From assembly GCA_017502065.1 (NCBI GenBank), contig JAFVVU010000035.1, positions 1-5,599 on the forward strand: 5,599 nt of DNA. The letters are read 5' to 3'. Source of the stretch: Clostridia bacterium. Its GTDB lineage: Bacteria; Bacillota; Clostridia; RUG12999. Shown in pieces: positions 1-5,599 of the stretch. Numbering within the stretch: position 1 is the stretch's first letter; each line of letters begins with the position of its first letter. The translations under genes and the position numbers were made by a program. The notes beneath the pieces were generated by a model. That model worked only from the letters and a program-made list of their open reading frames with translations, did no database searches and was not told the DNA's origin.

Positions 1-16
1 AACAAGAGGTGTTAAT

Positions 17-778
17 ATGAACTTTTGTGGTAAAACGGCGATATCAACAGGTGCGGCTTCGGGAATGGGGCTTTTGTTTGCACAAAACTTTGCAGCGTTG
101 GGCGGCAATGTTGTTATGTGTGATGTTAACGAAGAAATATTTAAACAAGCCGACGAGATAAATGCAAAAGGAAAAGGAAAAGCAGTTGGAGTTATTTGCG
201 ATGTCAGAGATTATGAACAGGTGTGCAACGCAAGAGATAAAGCTGTTGAAATATTTGGATGTATTGATGTTATGGCTAATTTTGCAGGCGGAACTGCAGT
301 CAGGATGCAAAATGTTGACCGGAAAGCATATCCGGAATTTCCGGATGTTCCCATTGATGTGTATGACTGGGGAATTGATGTAAATCTTAAAGGCCCATTT
401 TATTTTGCTCATGCGGTATTAAACCAAATGAGAAAGCAAAACAGCGGACTTATTATCAATATTGGTTCGATAACCGGTATGGAAGGCGACGGGTTTGGTA
501 TGGATTATCCCACGTCAAAAGCGGGTCTTATGTTTGGACTTACAAAATCGGTTGCGCAGTTTGGCTCTAAATATAATATAAGATGTGTGTGCATTTCGCC
601 GGGTCCGGTGCTGACAAGAGCAAATATGGCGGATATGAAAACACTTGTTGGAAGAGCGGCAGATCCTCAGGAAATAATTGATTTGTGTCTGTTTGTTGCG
701 TCTGAAAAGGGACAGTTCATAAATGGTGAAAATATAATGATAGATGGCGGAAGAAATGCTATGGGAAGGAGAAACTGA
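17..778 (+). CDS. SDR-family NAD(P)-dependent oxidoreductase
   Basis: A classical short-chain dehydrogenase/reductase of 253 residues, the usual length for the family and probably cytosolic. It interconverts a secondary alcohol and a ketone; the substrate cannot be read from the sequence. The Rossmann glycine motif TGAASGMG is at residues 11-18. Asp36 follows the second beta strand, which usually means a preference for NAD over NADP. D62-V63 and the NFAGG turn (88-92, the NAG motif of the family) contact the cofactor. The catalytic tetrad is complete: N123, S151, Y164 and K168 (YPTSK). SPGPV at 194-198 is the usual post-catalytic loop, and the C-terminal half ends with the typical IDGG. The start is supported by AAGAGGTG at 4-11, five bases before the ATG. 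The stop is one base before the next gene, so the two are probably translationally coupled. By context it may make, or reduce, a ketone handled by the downstream dehydratase-like protein; this is inference. Family assignment is firm, substrate unknown. Confidence 0.93.
   Translation: MNFCGKTAISTGAASGMGLLFAQNFAALGGNVVMCDVNEEIFKQADEINAKGKGKAVGVICDVRDYEQVCNARDKAVEIFGCIDVMANFAGGTAVRMQNVDRKAYPEFPDVPIDVYDWGIDVNLKGPFYFAHAVLNQMRKQNSGLIINIGSITGMEGDGFGMDYPTSKAGLMFGLTKSVAQFGSKYNIRCVCISPGPVLTRANMADMKTLVGRAADPQEIIDLCLFVASEKGQFINGENIMIDGGRNAMGRRN
767..771 (+). promoter_or_regulatory. Shine-Dalgarno site of the AroD-like gene, inside the SDR gene
   Basis: AGGAG lies eight bases before the ATG at 780 and within the last codons of the SDR gene. 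It selects 780 as the start over the in-frame ATG at 744, which would overlap the SDR gene by 35 bases and add twelve residues not expected for the family. Ribosomes finishing the SDR gene at 778 would be placed directly on this start. Confidence 0.8.
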
Positions 779-779
779 A

Positions 780-1529
780 ATGAAGAAAACCTTCTTGAAC
801 TTTGATAAGCCAATTATCACAACAATGGTTCAGGCAAACAACCCCGACAGAATCATAGACCTTATTGATAAATCTTTGCCCGAAGGTGCGGAAGCTTTCG
901 GAATGCAGTTTGAACGAATGGAACCGGAATACAGAAATAAAGAAATATATCAAAAACTTTTCAACTATACAGAAAAACCGGTATATGTAACAAACTACAG
1001 ACTAGGAAAAAACGAAGGCAAAACTGATGATATTCTTGCGGAAGAACTTATTGAACTTGCCGAGTGTGGCGCAACCCTTTGTGACGTAATGGGCGATTAT
1101 TTTGATAAGCAACCGGATGAACTTGCGAAAGATGAAAAAGCGGTTGAAAAACAGATTGAGTTAATTGAAAAACTGCATACTGCGGGAACAGAAGTTTTGA
1201 TGTCATCACATATCTGCAAGTACACGCCGGCAGAAAGAGTTCTGGAAATGGCACTGGAACATCAAAGACGCGGAGCAGATATTTCTAAAATAGTAACAGA
1301 CGCAAATACAATGGAAGAGCAGCTTGAAAATTTAAGAATTATTAATCTGCTTAAAGAAAATCTTGAAATTCCGTTTTTGTTTTTGTGTGGTGGTAAATGT
1401 AATATTTTAAGAAAAATAGGTGGAGAATTTGGATGTTGCATGTACCTTACGGTTTGTGAATATGATGATTTTTCGACATCGGTTCAACCTCTTTTGAAAA
1501 ACGTAAAAGCAATAAGGGATAATATGTAA
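780..1529 (+). CDS. Type I 3-dehydroquinate dehydratase-like protein (divergent)
   Basis: A 249-residue protein with the length and motif order of type I 3-dehydroquinate dehydratase (AroD), a TIM-barrel enzyme that forms a Schiff base with a ketone and eliminates water. Motifs seen: TNYR at 71-74 (matching the TFR substrate arginine), MSSH at 141-144 with the catalytic-base His144, GADISKI at 165-171 with the Schiff-base Lys170, R211 in LRKIGGEFG (the carboxylate-binding arginine of the SRLAGEVFG motif), and S234/Q236 near the C-terminus where AroD has SAPGQ. The N-terminal EWRxD motif of AroD is replaced here by GMQFE (41-45), so the Glu and Arg that hold ring hydroxyls are missing while the last acidic residue is kept. 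The catalytic centre thus looks intact and the substrate pocket altered. Position between an SDR and an enone/quinone reductase suggests a catabolic role rather than aromatic amino-acid synthesis. A genuine quinate/shikimate-pathway enzyme remains possible. Fold and chemistry are well supported, the substrate is not. Confidence 0.82.
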   Translation: MKKTFLNFDKPIITTMVQANNPDRIIDLIDKSLPEGAEAFGMQFERMEPEYRNKEIYQKLFNYTEKPVYVTNYRLGKNEGKTDDILAEELIELAECGATLCDVMGDYFDKQPDELAKDEKAVEKQIELIEKLHTAGTEVLMSSHICKYTPAERVLEMALEHQRRGADISKIVTDANTMEEQLENLRIINLLKENLEIPFLFLCGGKCNILRKIGGEFGCCMYLTVCEYDDFSTSVQPLLKNVKAIRDNM

Positions 1530-1541
1530 GGATGGTATAAA

Positions 1542-2525
1542 ATGAAAGCGATACTTGTTAATGATGATAAAAGTTTAAGATGGGACAATGTTCCTGATCC
1601 TGTTATAAAACCTACGGAAGTTCTTGTGGAAGTTCATGCGGCAGCTCTTAATCGTGCAGATCTGATGCAACGAGAGGGTGACTATCCACCGCCACCGGGA
1701 TGTCCTGAATGGATGGGACTGGAAATTGCCGGAGTTATTGTTGAAATGGGCGAGGAAGCAAAGAAAAACTCAAAATGGGAAATAGGAGATAAAGTATGTG
1801 CGCTTCTTGGCGGAGGCGGATATGCTGAGTATGCTGCGGTAGAGTATGATATGCTTATGCCTGTGCCTGAAAACTGTTCAATGATTGAAGCAGCTGCTAT
1901 TCCTGAAGCGTTCGCAACGGCGTATCTCAACCTTTTTATTGAAGGGAACATAAAGCCGGGAAACACACTTTTAATGAATGCCGGAGCGTCAGGGCTTGCC
2001 AGCGTAATAATTCCCATGGCAAAAGCTTTTGATATAAGAGTTATTACAACAGTACTTCGTGATGACATTGCCGAATCAATCAGACATTTAAATGCAGACA
2101 GAGTTGTTGTTACAACAAAGGAAGACATATCAGAGGTTTTGAAAGAAGAACTTGATAACGGAACATCTGTTGATGTGGCAATTGACTGTCTTGGTGGAGA
2201 AATAATGGGTAAATGCATCCATTATCTTACACACGGAGCAAGATGGATTATGATTGCGGCACTTGCGGGGCAGAAAACAGCAATAGATCTTAAAAATATT
2301 TATGTAAGAAACGTCAGAATTATAGGCAGTACTCTTCGTTCAAGAACACCTAAAATGAAAGCGCAGATTCTGGCGGAAATTGTTGAAAAAGTATTTCCTA
2401 AAATTGAAGCCGGTGAAATTAAACCTACAATTCATGCTGTGCTTCCTATAACGGAAGCAGAAAAAGCTCATGACATTCTTTATAAAGGGCAGAATGTCGG
2501 AAAAGTTGTTTTAAAAGTAAAATAA
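1542..2525 (+). CDS. Zinc-free medium-chain reductase, NAD(P)H:quinone oxidoreductase (PIG3-like)
   Basis: A 327-residue medium-chain dehydrogenase/reductase, full length for the quinone oxidoreductase/PIG3 subfamily, which uses NAD(P)H to reduce quinones or alpha,beta-unsaturated ketones. The subfamily signature is clear: ALNRADLMQREGDYPPPPG (35-53), GLE at 59-61 where zinc alcohol dehydrogenases have GHE, AAIPEAFATAY (118-128) and GSTLRSRT in the C-terminal third. The zinc ligands and the structural-zinc cysteine cluster are absent. The nucleotide loop is AGASGLAS (147-154), with Ala153 where the third glycine often lies. R173 after the second Rossmann strand could bind an NADPH phosphate, but this is weak. 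AAGGATGG (1528-1535) overlaps the upstream stop and supports the start; the gap between genes is 12 bases. It is the last gene of the operon, followed by a terminator. In this context reduction of an enone formed by the dehydratase-like protein is an attractive but unproven role; a general quinone or enone detoxification enzyme is the alternative. Confidence 0.88.
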   Translation: MKAILVNDDKSLRWDNVPDPVIKPTEVLVEVHAAALNRADLMQREGDYPPPPGCPEWMGLEIAGVIVEMGEEAKKNSKWEIGDKVCALLGGGGYAEYAAVEYDMLMPVPENCSMIEAAAIPEAFATAYLNLFIEGNIKPGNTLLMNAGASGLASVIIPMAKAFDIRVITTVLRDDIAESIRHLNADRVVVTTKEDISEVLKEELDNGTSVDVAIDCLGGEIMGKCIHYLTHGARWIMIAALAGQKTAIDLKNIYVRNVRIIGSTLRSRTPKMKAQILAEIVEKVFPKIEAGEIKPTIHAVLPITEAEKAHDILYKGQNVGKVVLKVK

Positions 2526-2532
2526 AAACACC

Positions 2533-2564
2533 AAAAAACGTACTCATCTGAGTATGTTTTTTTT
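2533..2564 (+). terminator. Intrinsic terminator of the plus-strand operon, possibly bidirectional
   Basis: The stem CGTACTC (2539-2545) pairs with GAGTATG (2550-2556) around an ATCT loop, with one G-U pair. It is extended by six A-T pairs and ends in a run of eight T (2557-2564). It begins eight bases after the stop of the reductase gene. The A6 run at 2533-2538 gives a U-run on the other strand, so the same hairpin could back up termination of leftward transcription. Confidence 0.85.
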
Positions 2565-2568
2565 ATGC

Positions 2569-2599
2569 AAAAAAAGTGGAGAGTGAAAACTCACTCTCC
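2569..2599 (-). terminator. Intrinsic terminator of the minus-strand operon
   Basis: A perfect nine-base-pair stem, GGAGAGTGA (2578-2586) with TCACTCTCC (2591-2599), closes a four-base loop. Read on the minus strand it is followed by AC and seven T (the A-run at 2569-2575 on the plus strand). It lies about 60 bases after the nagA stop and only four bases from the plus-strand terminator's T-run. Confidence 0.88.
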
Positions 2600-2640
2600 G
2601 AAACAAAATAAAGAGAAAAAATGGGAAAATTAAAACTATA

Positions 2641-2665
2641 TGTAAACGGGAAAATCCCGGTTACA
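2641..2665 (-). other. Imperfect hairpin overlapping the nagA stop codon
   Basis: TGTAA and CGGGA (2641-2645, 2647-2651) pair with TCCCG and TTACA (2655-2659, 2661-2665), giving ten pairs with one A/G mismatch and a three-base loop. The nagA stop codon (2663-2661) is inside the stem. No long T-run follows on the minus strand, so it is not a convincing terminator on its own. It could stabilise the 3' end of the transcript, or be chance. Confidence 0.4.
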
Positions 2666-3773
2666 CCAAAGTACCGTCTTTAAATGTGTTTATGACATTT
2701 AAAGTATCGTCGCAGACTACAAGGTCTGCAACCTTTCCTGCAGAAATACTTCCACAGGTTTTATCAATACCCACTGTTTTAGCGGGTGTTATAGAAGCCA
2801 TTTTGATAGCTTCATCTTTTGGAATACCGAACTCTATTGCACATCTTACCATTTGCATAAGATTTTTTGTGCTTCCGGCAATAGCGCCGTCAAGAGTTCG
2901 TGCAACAGAATCTTTAACAATAACTTCCATACTGCCGCCGCCAAGAGCGTAGTTCCCGTCTTCAAGACCTGTAGCGGCCATAGAATCGGAAATAAGCACC
3001 ATTCTGTCACTGCCGAGTGTTTTATAAAGCATAAGAACAACAAGGGGATGCAGATGTATTCCGTCGGAAATAACCTCGCATGTAACACTGTCTTCTGCAA
3101 GTGCTGCTCCAACAAGAGAAGGTTCTCTGTGAAGAAGTCCGTTCATTGCATTGAATGTATGCGTAAGATTGGTAACACCGGCTTTAAACGAAGCTTTTGC
3201 AGTTTCGGCATCTGCCGCGCTGTGACCTGCGGAAATAACAACTCTGCCGTCAGCTTTAAGGTTTTTTATAAACTCCATATTGCCATCTATTTCAGGTGCA
3301 ACAGTAGTAATTTTGATTTTACCGCCCGAAATATCAATATACTTTTTCATTTCGGAGGTGTCCCCTGGACGAATTGTTTTTTCGTTATGTGCACCGCGTT
3401 TGTTTACGTTGATATACGGACCTTCAAGGTTGATGCCGACAACGTTATCATTTTTGGCTAAGCGCTCAAGTGTTGCACATACATTTTCATCAGATTCGCT
3501 TACGGTAGTGGGGAAGAATGTTGTTACCCCATAAGATAACAAATATTTCTGCCACTTATCAAAATCAAAGTCGCTGTCCATTGTATCTGTGCCTACAGCA
3601 CCGTGAGTATGGATATCAACAAGTCCCGGAATAATATACTTTCCGGTCAAATCCATAACGTTACTGTCGGTAAGATTTTCTCCAACGGCAGCTATTTTAC
3701 CGTTTTCAATTTTAATATCGGTTTTTTCAAACTTACAGTTTTCAGTAAAAACTAAAGCGTTTTTTAAAAGCAT
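2661..3773 (-). CDS. nagA: N-acetylglucosamine-6-phosphate deacetylase
   Basis: Removes the acetyl group from GlcNAc-6-P to give glucosamine-6-P and acetate, the committed cytosolic step of amino-sugar use and of cell-wall GlcNAc recycling. At 370 residues it is close to the family length (E. coli about 380). The amidohydrolase barrel motifs are all visible: H55-T-H57 in the first strand, metal ligand E117 in LEGP, H184 (SAGHS), H205 in THTFNAMN (204-211, substrate phosphate and acetyl contacts), the DGIHLHP loop at 237-243 and catalytic D263 in ISDSMAATG. The HxH pair resembles Bacillus-type NagA, which can hold two metals; E. coli has Gln and Asn there. The start at 3773 is preceded by AAAGGTGA five bases upstream, overlapping the stop of the epimerase gene, so translation is probably coupled. 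It is the last gene of the operon. No nagB is beside it in the window, so glucosamine-6-P deamination must be encoded elsewhere. Confidence 0.96.
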   Translation of the reverse strand: MLLKNALVFTENCKFEKTDIKIENGKIAAVGENLTDSNVMDLTGKYIIPGLVDIHTHGAVGTDTMDSDFDFDKWQKYLLSYGVTTFFPTTVSESDENVCATLERLAKNDNVVGINLEGPYINVNKRGAHNEKTIRPGDTSEMKKYIDISGGKIKITTVAPEIDGNMEFIKNLKADGRVVISAGHSAADAETAKASFKAGVTNLTHTFNAMNGLLHREPSLVGAALAEDSVTCEVISDGIHLHPLVVLMLYKTLGSDRMVLISDSMAATGLEDGNYALGGGSMEVIVKDSVARTLDGAIAGSTKNLMQMVRCAIEFGIPKDEAIKMASITPAKTVGIDKTCGSISAGKVADLVVCDDTLNVINTFKDGTLV

Positions 3774-3778
3774 TTATA

Positions 3779-3786
3779 TCACCTTT
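3779..3786 (-). promoter_or_regulatory. nagA Shine-Dalgarno site overlapping the epimerase stop codon
   Basis: On the minus strand AAAGGTGA runs from 3786 to 3779, five bases before the nagA ATG. Its first base is the last base of the TAA that ends the epimerase gene (3788-3786). This arrangement supports co-transcription and translational coupling. Confidence 0.7.
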
Positions 3787-4712
3787 TACTGTTTAGCCGC
3801 TAATTCTTTATAATAATCAACAGTTTCTTTAAGACCTTCATCAAGGCTGTATTTAAACTTGAAACCAAGAAGTTCAATGCCTTTTGTGTTATCAAGATAA
3901 CTGTGGTCGATATCACCAACACGTGCAGGACCGTAAAGGACTTCAATATCAAAGTTTCCTGCTTTTTTCATAGAATCACTGATATCGTTAACAGTTGTAG
4001 GAATGTTTGTTGAAACGTTGATGATTTCGTTATCACCTTTGTCAATCGCCGCAAGGTTAGCACCTGCAATATCTTTAACATAAACAAAGTCACGTGTTTG
4101 TTTTCCGTCACCAAAAATTGTGGGGGACTCGCCGGCAATGAATTTATTTGTAAATATTGAAACAACGCCGCCTTCGCCCTTCGGATCCTGACGCGGACCA
4201 TATACGTTAGCATAGCGGAGTACAGTGTATTTGAAACCGTGAATGTCGGCATATGTTTTTATGTAATGCTCCGGAGTGTGTTTTGAAATACCGTAGAAAG
4301 ACATCGGTGCAACAACGTGCTTTTCGTCAACCGGCAGATACTGCGGATTGCCGTAAACAGCAGCAGATGAAGCATATATAATCTTTTTAACGTTGTATTT
4401 TGCAACCATTTCAAGAACACAAATTGTTCCAAGAACGTTGGTTTTTGCATCAAAGAAAGTATCTTTGATTGATTTCTGAATATCAATCTGAGCAGCTTCG
4501 TGATAAACTACTTCCGGCTGAAAATCTTTAAAAACATCTTCAAGCTCGGGGGAAAGAATATCAACTTCATAAAGCTTTGCTTTTTTATTGAGGTTGTTTA
4601 AGTTTCCGGTGGAAAGATTGTCCGCAACGGCAACCTCGTGGCCGGCATTTATAAGAAAATCTGTAATGTGCGAACCGATAAATCCGCAACCGCCTGTTAC
4701 TAAAACTTTCAT
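3786..4712 (-). CDS. galE: GalE-like NAD-dependent nucleotide-sugar 4-epimerase
   Basis: An extended SDR of 308 residues, the short form common for UDP-glucose/UDP-galactose 4-epimerases. It holds NAD tightly and inverts C4 of a UDP-hexose through a 4-keto intermediate. Motifs: TGGCGFIGSH (6-15), NAD-ribose Asp31 in DNLSTG (31-36), D51-I52, HEAAQ (71-75), SSAAVYG (115-121) with catalytic Ser116, and Y140-G-I-S-K144. LRYANVYGPRQ (165-175), GDGKQTRDFVYVKD (201-214) and RVGD (264-267) are typical UDP-sugar-binding segments. The gate position (Tyr299 in E. coli GalE) aligns to Ser271 in IDHSYLD, a small residue compatible with UDP-GlcNAc/GalNAc as well as UDP-Glc/Gal. The start at 4712 puts the first strand directly at MKVLVTGG; a TTG at 4742 would overlap the mutase gene and add ten residues unrelated to the fold. 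It sits 19 bases after the mutase stop and 12 before nagA. A related epimerase or dehydratase specificity cannot be excluded. Confidence 0.88.
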   Translation of the reverse strand: MKVLVTGGCGFIGSHITDFLINAGHEVAVADNLSTGNLNNLNKKAKLYEVDILSPELEDVFKDFQPEVVYHEAAQIDIQKSIKDTFFDAKTNVLGTICVLEMVAKYNVKKIIYASSAAVYGNPQYLPVDEKHVVAPMSFYGISKHTPEHYIKTYADIHGFKYTVLRYANVYGPRQDPKGEGGVVSIFTNKFIAGESPTIFGDGKQTRDFVYVKDIAGANLAAIDKGDNEIINVSTNIPTTVNDISDSMKKAGNFDIEVLYGPARVGDIDHSYLDNTKGIELLGFKFKYSLDEGLKETVDYYKELAAKQ

Positions 4713-4722
4713 GTTTTCACTG

Positions 4723-4727
4723 CCTTT
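4723..4727 (-). promoter_or_regulatory. Shine-Dalgarno site of the galE-like gene
   Basis: AAAGG on the minus strand, ten bases before the ATG at 4712, in the short gap after the mutase stop codon. It supports the start at 4712 rather than the upstream TTG at 4742. Confidence 0.6.
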
Positions 4728-4731
4728 CGTA

Positions 4732-5599
4732 TTATAAACCAAGGAACGCTATCATTTCATCGGATGTTTTCTTTGCGATTTCCATTGATGGCATTTCACA
4801 GAATATACGGATAAGAGGTTCTGTACCTGAGAAACGTGCAATAATCCATCCGCCGTTTTTGAAATAAATCTTAAGTCCGTCCATATAGCTTACTTTTTCA
4901 ATTTCTTCTTCAAAAGTCGGCACCTGCTTATCTTCAAACAGAAGTTTCATAAGCTCGGCTTTCTTTTCGTTTGAGAATTTAAAATCAGCTTCGGACATAA
5001 CCATGTAGCCGTATTTTTCATAAATATCTTTAAGAATTGTAGAAAGACTCTTGTGTGTTACACACATCATTTCAACGAGGAGTGCAGCAGCAAAAATACC
5101 GTCTTTACCCTTGATATGACCTTTGATTGTAAGACCACCACTGGATTCACCACCGAGAATAGAATCAGTTTCTTCCATCTTTGAACTGATGTATTTAAAA
5201 CCAACGGGAACTTCGTGGCATTTCTGACCGTAATCTTCAGCAATCTTATCAAGAACGTGTGTTGTTGCAAGGTTTCTAACAACATCGCCTCTCCAGCCTT
5301 TGAATTTTGTAAGATAATAGTAGAGGAGAAGCATAATTTCGTTCGGATGAATAAATCTGCCGAACTCATCTATAATACCGATTCTGTCGGCATCACCGTC
5401 TGTTGCAATACCGATATCGTATTTTTCTTCTTTAACAAGGTCGGAAAGTCTTGTAAGTGTAGCTGCTGACAGAGAGGGAAGACGTCCACCGAAGAGTGTA
5501 TCATGACGGTCGTTGATGATATCAACCTCGCAACGTGCAGTAAGAAGAATTGTCTGCAGGGATGTTTTTGAAACACCAAACATCGGGTCAAGAAGAACT
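4732..5599 (-). CDS. Alpha-D-phosphohexomutase (phosphoglucomutase/phosphomannomutase family), 5' truncated by window edge
   Basis: The C-terminal 288 residues of a mutase that interconverts hexose 1- and 6-phosphates through a phosphoserine enzyme. The frame is open to the right edge, and the residues just before the first Met in the window read VLLDPMFGVSK, matching the conserved DPM(Y/H)G segment in the second domain. That Met (5583) is therefore internal and the true start lies outside. The family is usually about 450-480 residues, so the N-terminal domain with the catalytic serine is not seen. Visible motifs: the metal loop DGDADR (5400-5383), the sugar-recognition loop GGESSGG (5154-5134) and the phosphate-binding loop RFSGTEP (4836-4816). 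GESSGG is closer to the phosphoglucomutase-type GEESGG than to the GEQSGH of GlmM, and VPVGFKYI plus IKGHIKGKDG also favour that group. Most likely it converts Glc-1-P and Glc-6-P, with possible activity on mannose or GlcNAc phosphates. The gene precedes the epimerase by 19 bases and is co-oriented with it and nagA. Confidence 0.9.
   Translation of the reverse strand, partial: VLLDPMFGVSKTSLQTILLTARCEVDIINDRHDTLFGGRLPSLSAATLTRLSDLVKEEKYDIGIATDGDADRIGIIDEFGRFIHPNEIMLLLYYYLTKFKGWRGDVVRNLATTHVLDKIAEDYGQKCHEVPVGFKYISSKMEETDSILGGESSGGLTIKGHIKGKDGIFAAALLVEMMCVTHKSLSTILKDIYEKYGYMVMSEADFKFSNEKKAELMKLLFEDKQVPTFEEEIEKVSYMDGLKIYFKNGGWIIARFSGTEPLIRIFCEMPSMEIAKKTSDEMIAFLGL

Noticed and set aside
1..15. 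Possible end of an upstream gene: frame 1 reads five codons and stops with TAA at 13-15, one base before the SDR ATG
   Set aside because: The one-base gap mirrors the SDR/AroD-like junction and hints at a longer operon, but five codons are too few to support a feature.
744..779. In-frame ATG at 744 as an earlier start for the AroD-like gene
   Set aside because: It would overlap the SDR gene by 35 bases, adds twelve residues outside the expected fold, and the good AGGAG at 767-771 points to the ATG at 780.
1682..2218. Long open frame on the minus strand inside the quinone-oxidoreductase-like gene
   Set aside because: Its low-complexity Ser/Ile/Pro-rich product has no recognisable motif and lies opposite a clearly coding, full-length gene; it is an antisense shadow.
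2853..3461. 202-codon open frame on the plus strand opposite nagA
   Set aside because: The product is rich in Cys, Asn, Lys and Phe, has no family motif, and is the antisense of conserved NagA codons.
4731..4736. Perfect TATAAT on the minus strand at the end of the mutase gene, as an internal promoter for galE-nagA
   Set aside because: No recognisable -35 box lies at the right distance, and a transcript start about seven bases downstream would leave the Shine-Dalgarno at 4723-4727 at or before the first base of the RNA. It is probably chance from the TTATAA around the stop codon.
4713..4742. TTG at 4742 as the start of the epimerase
   Set aside because: It overlaps the mutase gene, adds ten residues before the first Rossmann strand and has no clear Shine-Dalgarno; ATG 4712 has AAAGG ten bases upstream.
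5581..5583. ATG at 5583 as the true start of the phosphohexomutase
   Set aside because: The frame stays open to the window edge, and the residues before this Met complete the conserved DPM motif, so the Met is internal.

Overview
The window is AT-rich bacterial DNA with strong Shine-Dalgarno sites, one- to twenty-base gaps between genes and U-tailed hairpin terminators. This style, together with the protein types, suggests a low-GC anaerobic Firmicute (Clostridia-like, plausibly gut-associated). That placement is an inference; there is no rRNA or other marker gene. It holds two convergent operons that meet at about 2.53-2.66 kb. No tRNA, rRNA, mobile element, CRISPR array or long repeat was seen.

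Left part, plus strand (17-2525): a three-gene operon coding for a short-chain dehydrogenase/reductase (SDR), a divergent type I 3-dehydroquinate dehydratase (AroD-like) protein, and a zinc-free medium-chain reductase of the quinone oxidoreductase/PIG3 type. The first two genes are one base apart and the second and third twelve. The operon probably continues to the left of the window. Chemically the three enzymes fit an oxidise, eliminate water, reduce sequence: an SDR makes a ketone, a Schiff-base dehydratase turns the beta-hydroxy ketone into an enone, and the MDR reduces the enone. The dehydratase keeps its catalytic His and Lys but has lost two of the residues that normally read the ring hydroxyls of dehydroquinate. 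The substrate may therefore not be dehydroquinate itself. This is the most interesting region.

Middle (2526-2660): a short intergenic region with two back-to-back intrinsic terminators, one for each operon, plus an imperfect hairpin that overlaps the stop codon of nagA.

Right part, minus strand (5599 down to 2661): a phosphohexomutase (its 5' part lies beyond the right edge), a GalE-like nucleotide-sugar 4-epimerase and N-acetylglucosamine-6-phosphate deacetylase (nagA), spaced 19 and 12 bases apart. Together they connect hexose or hexosamine 1-/6-phosphates, UDP-sugars and GlcNAc-6-P. The epimerase has a small serine at the position that gates N-acetyl substrates, which fits an amino-sugar role alongside nagA. 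No nagB is present in the window.
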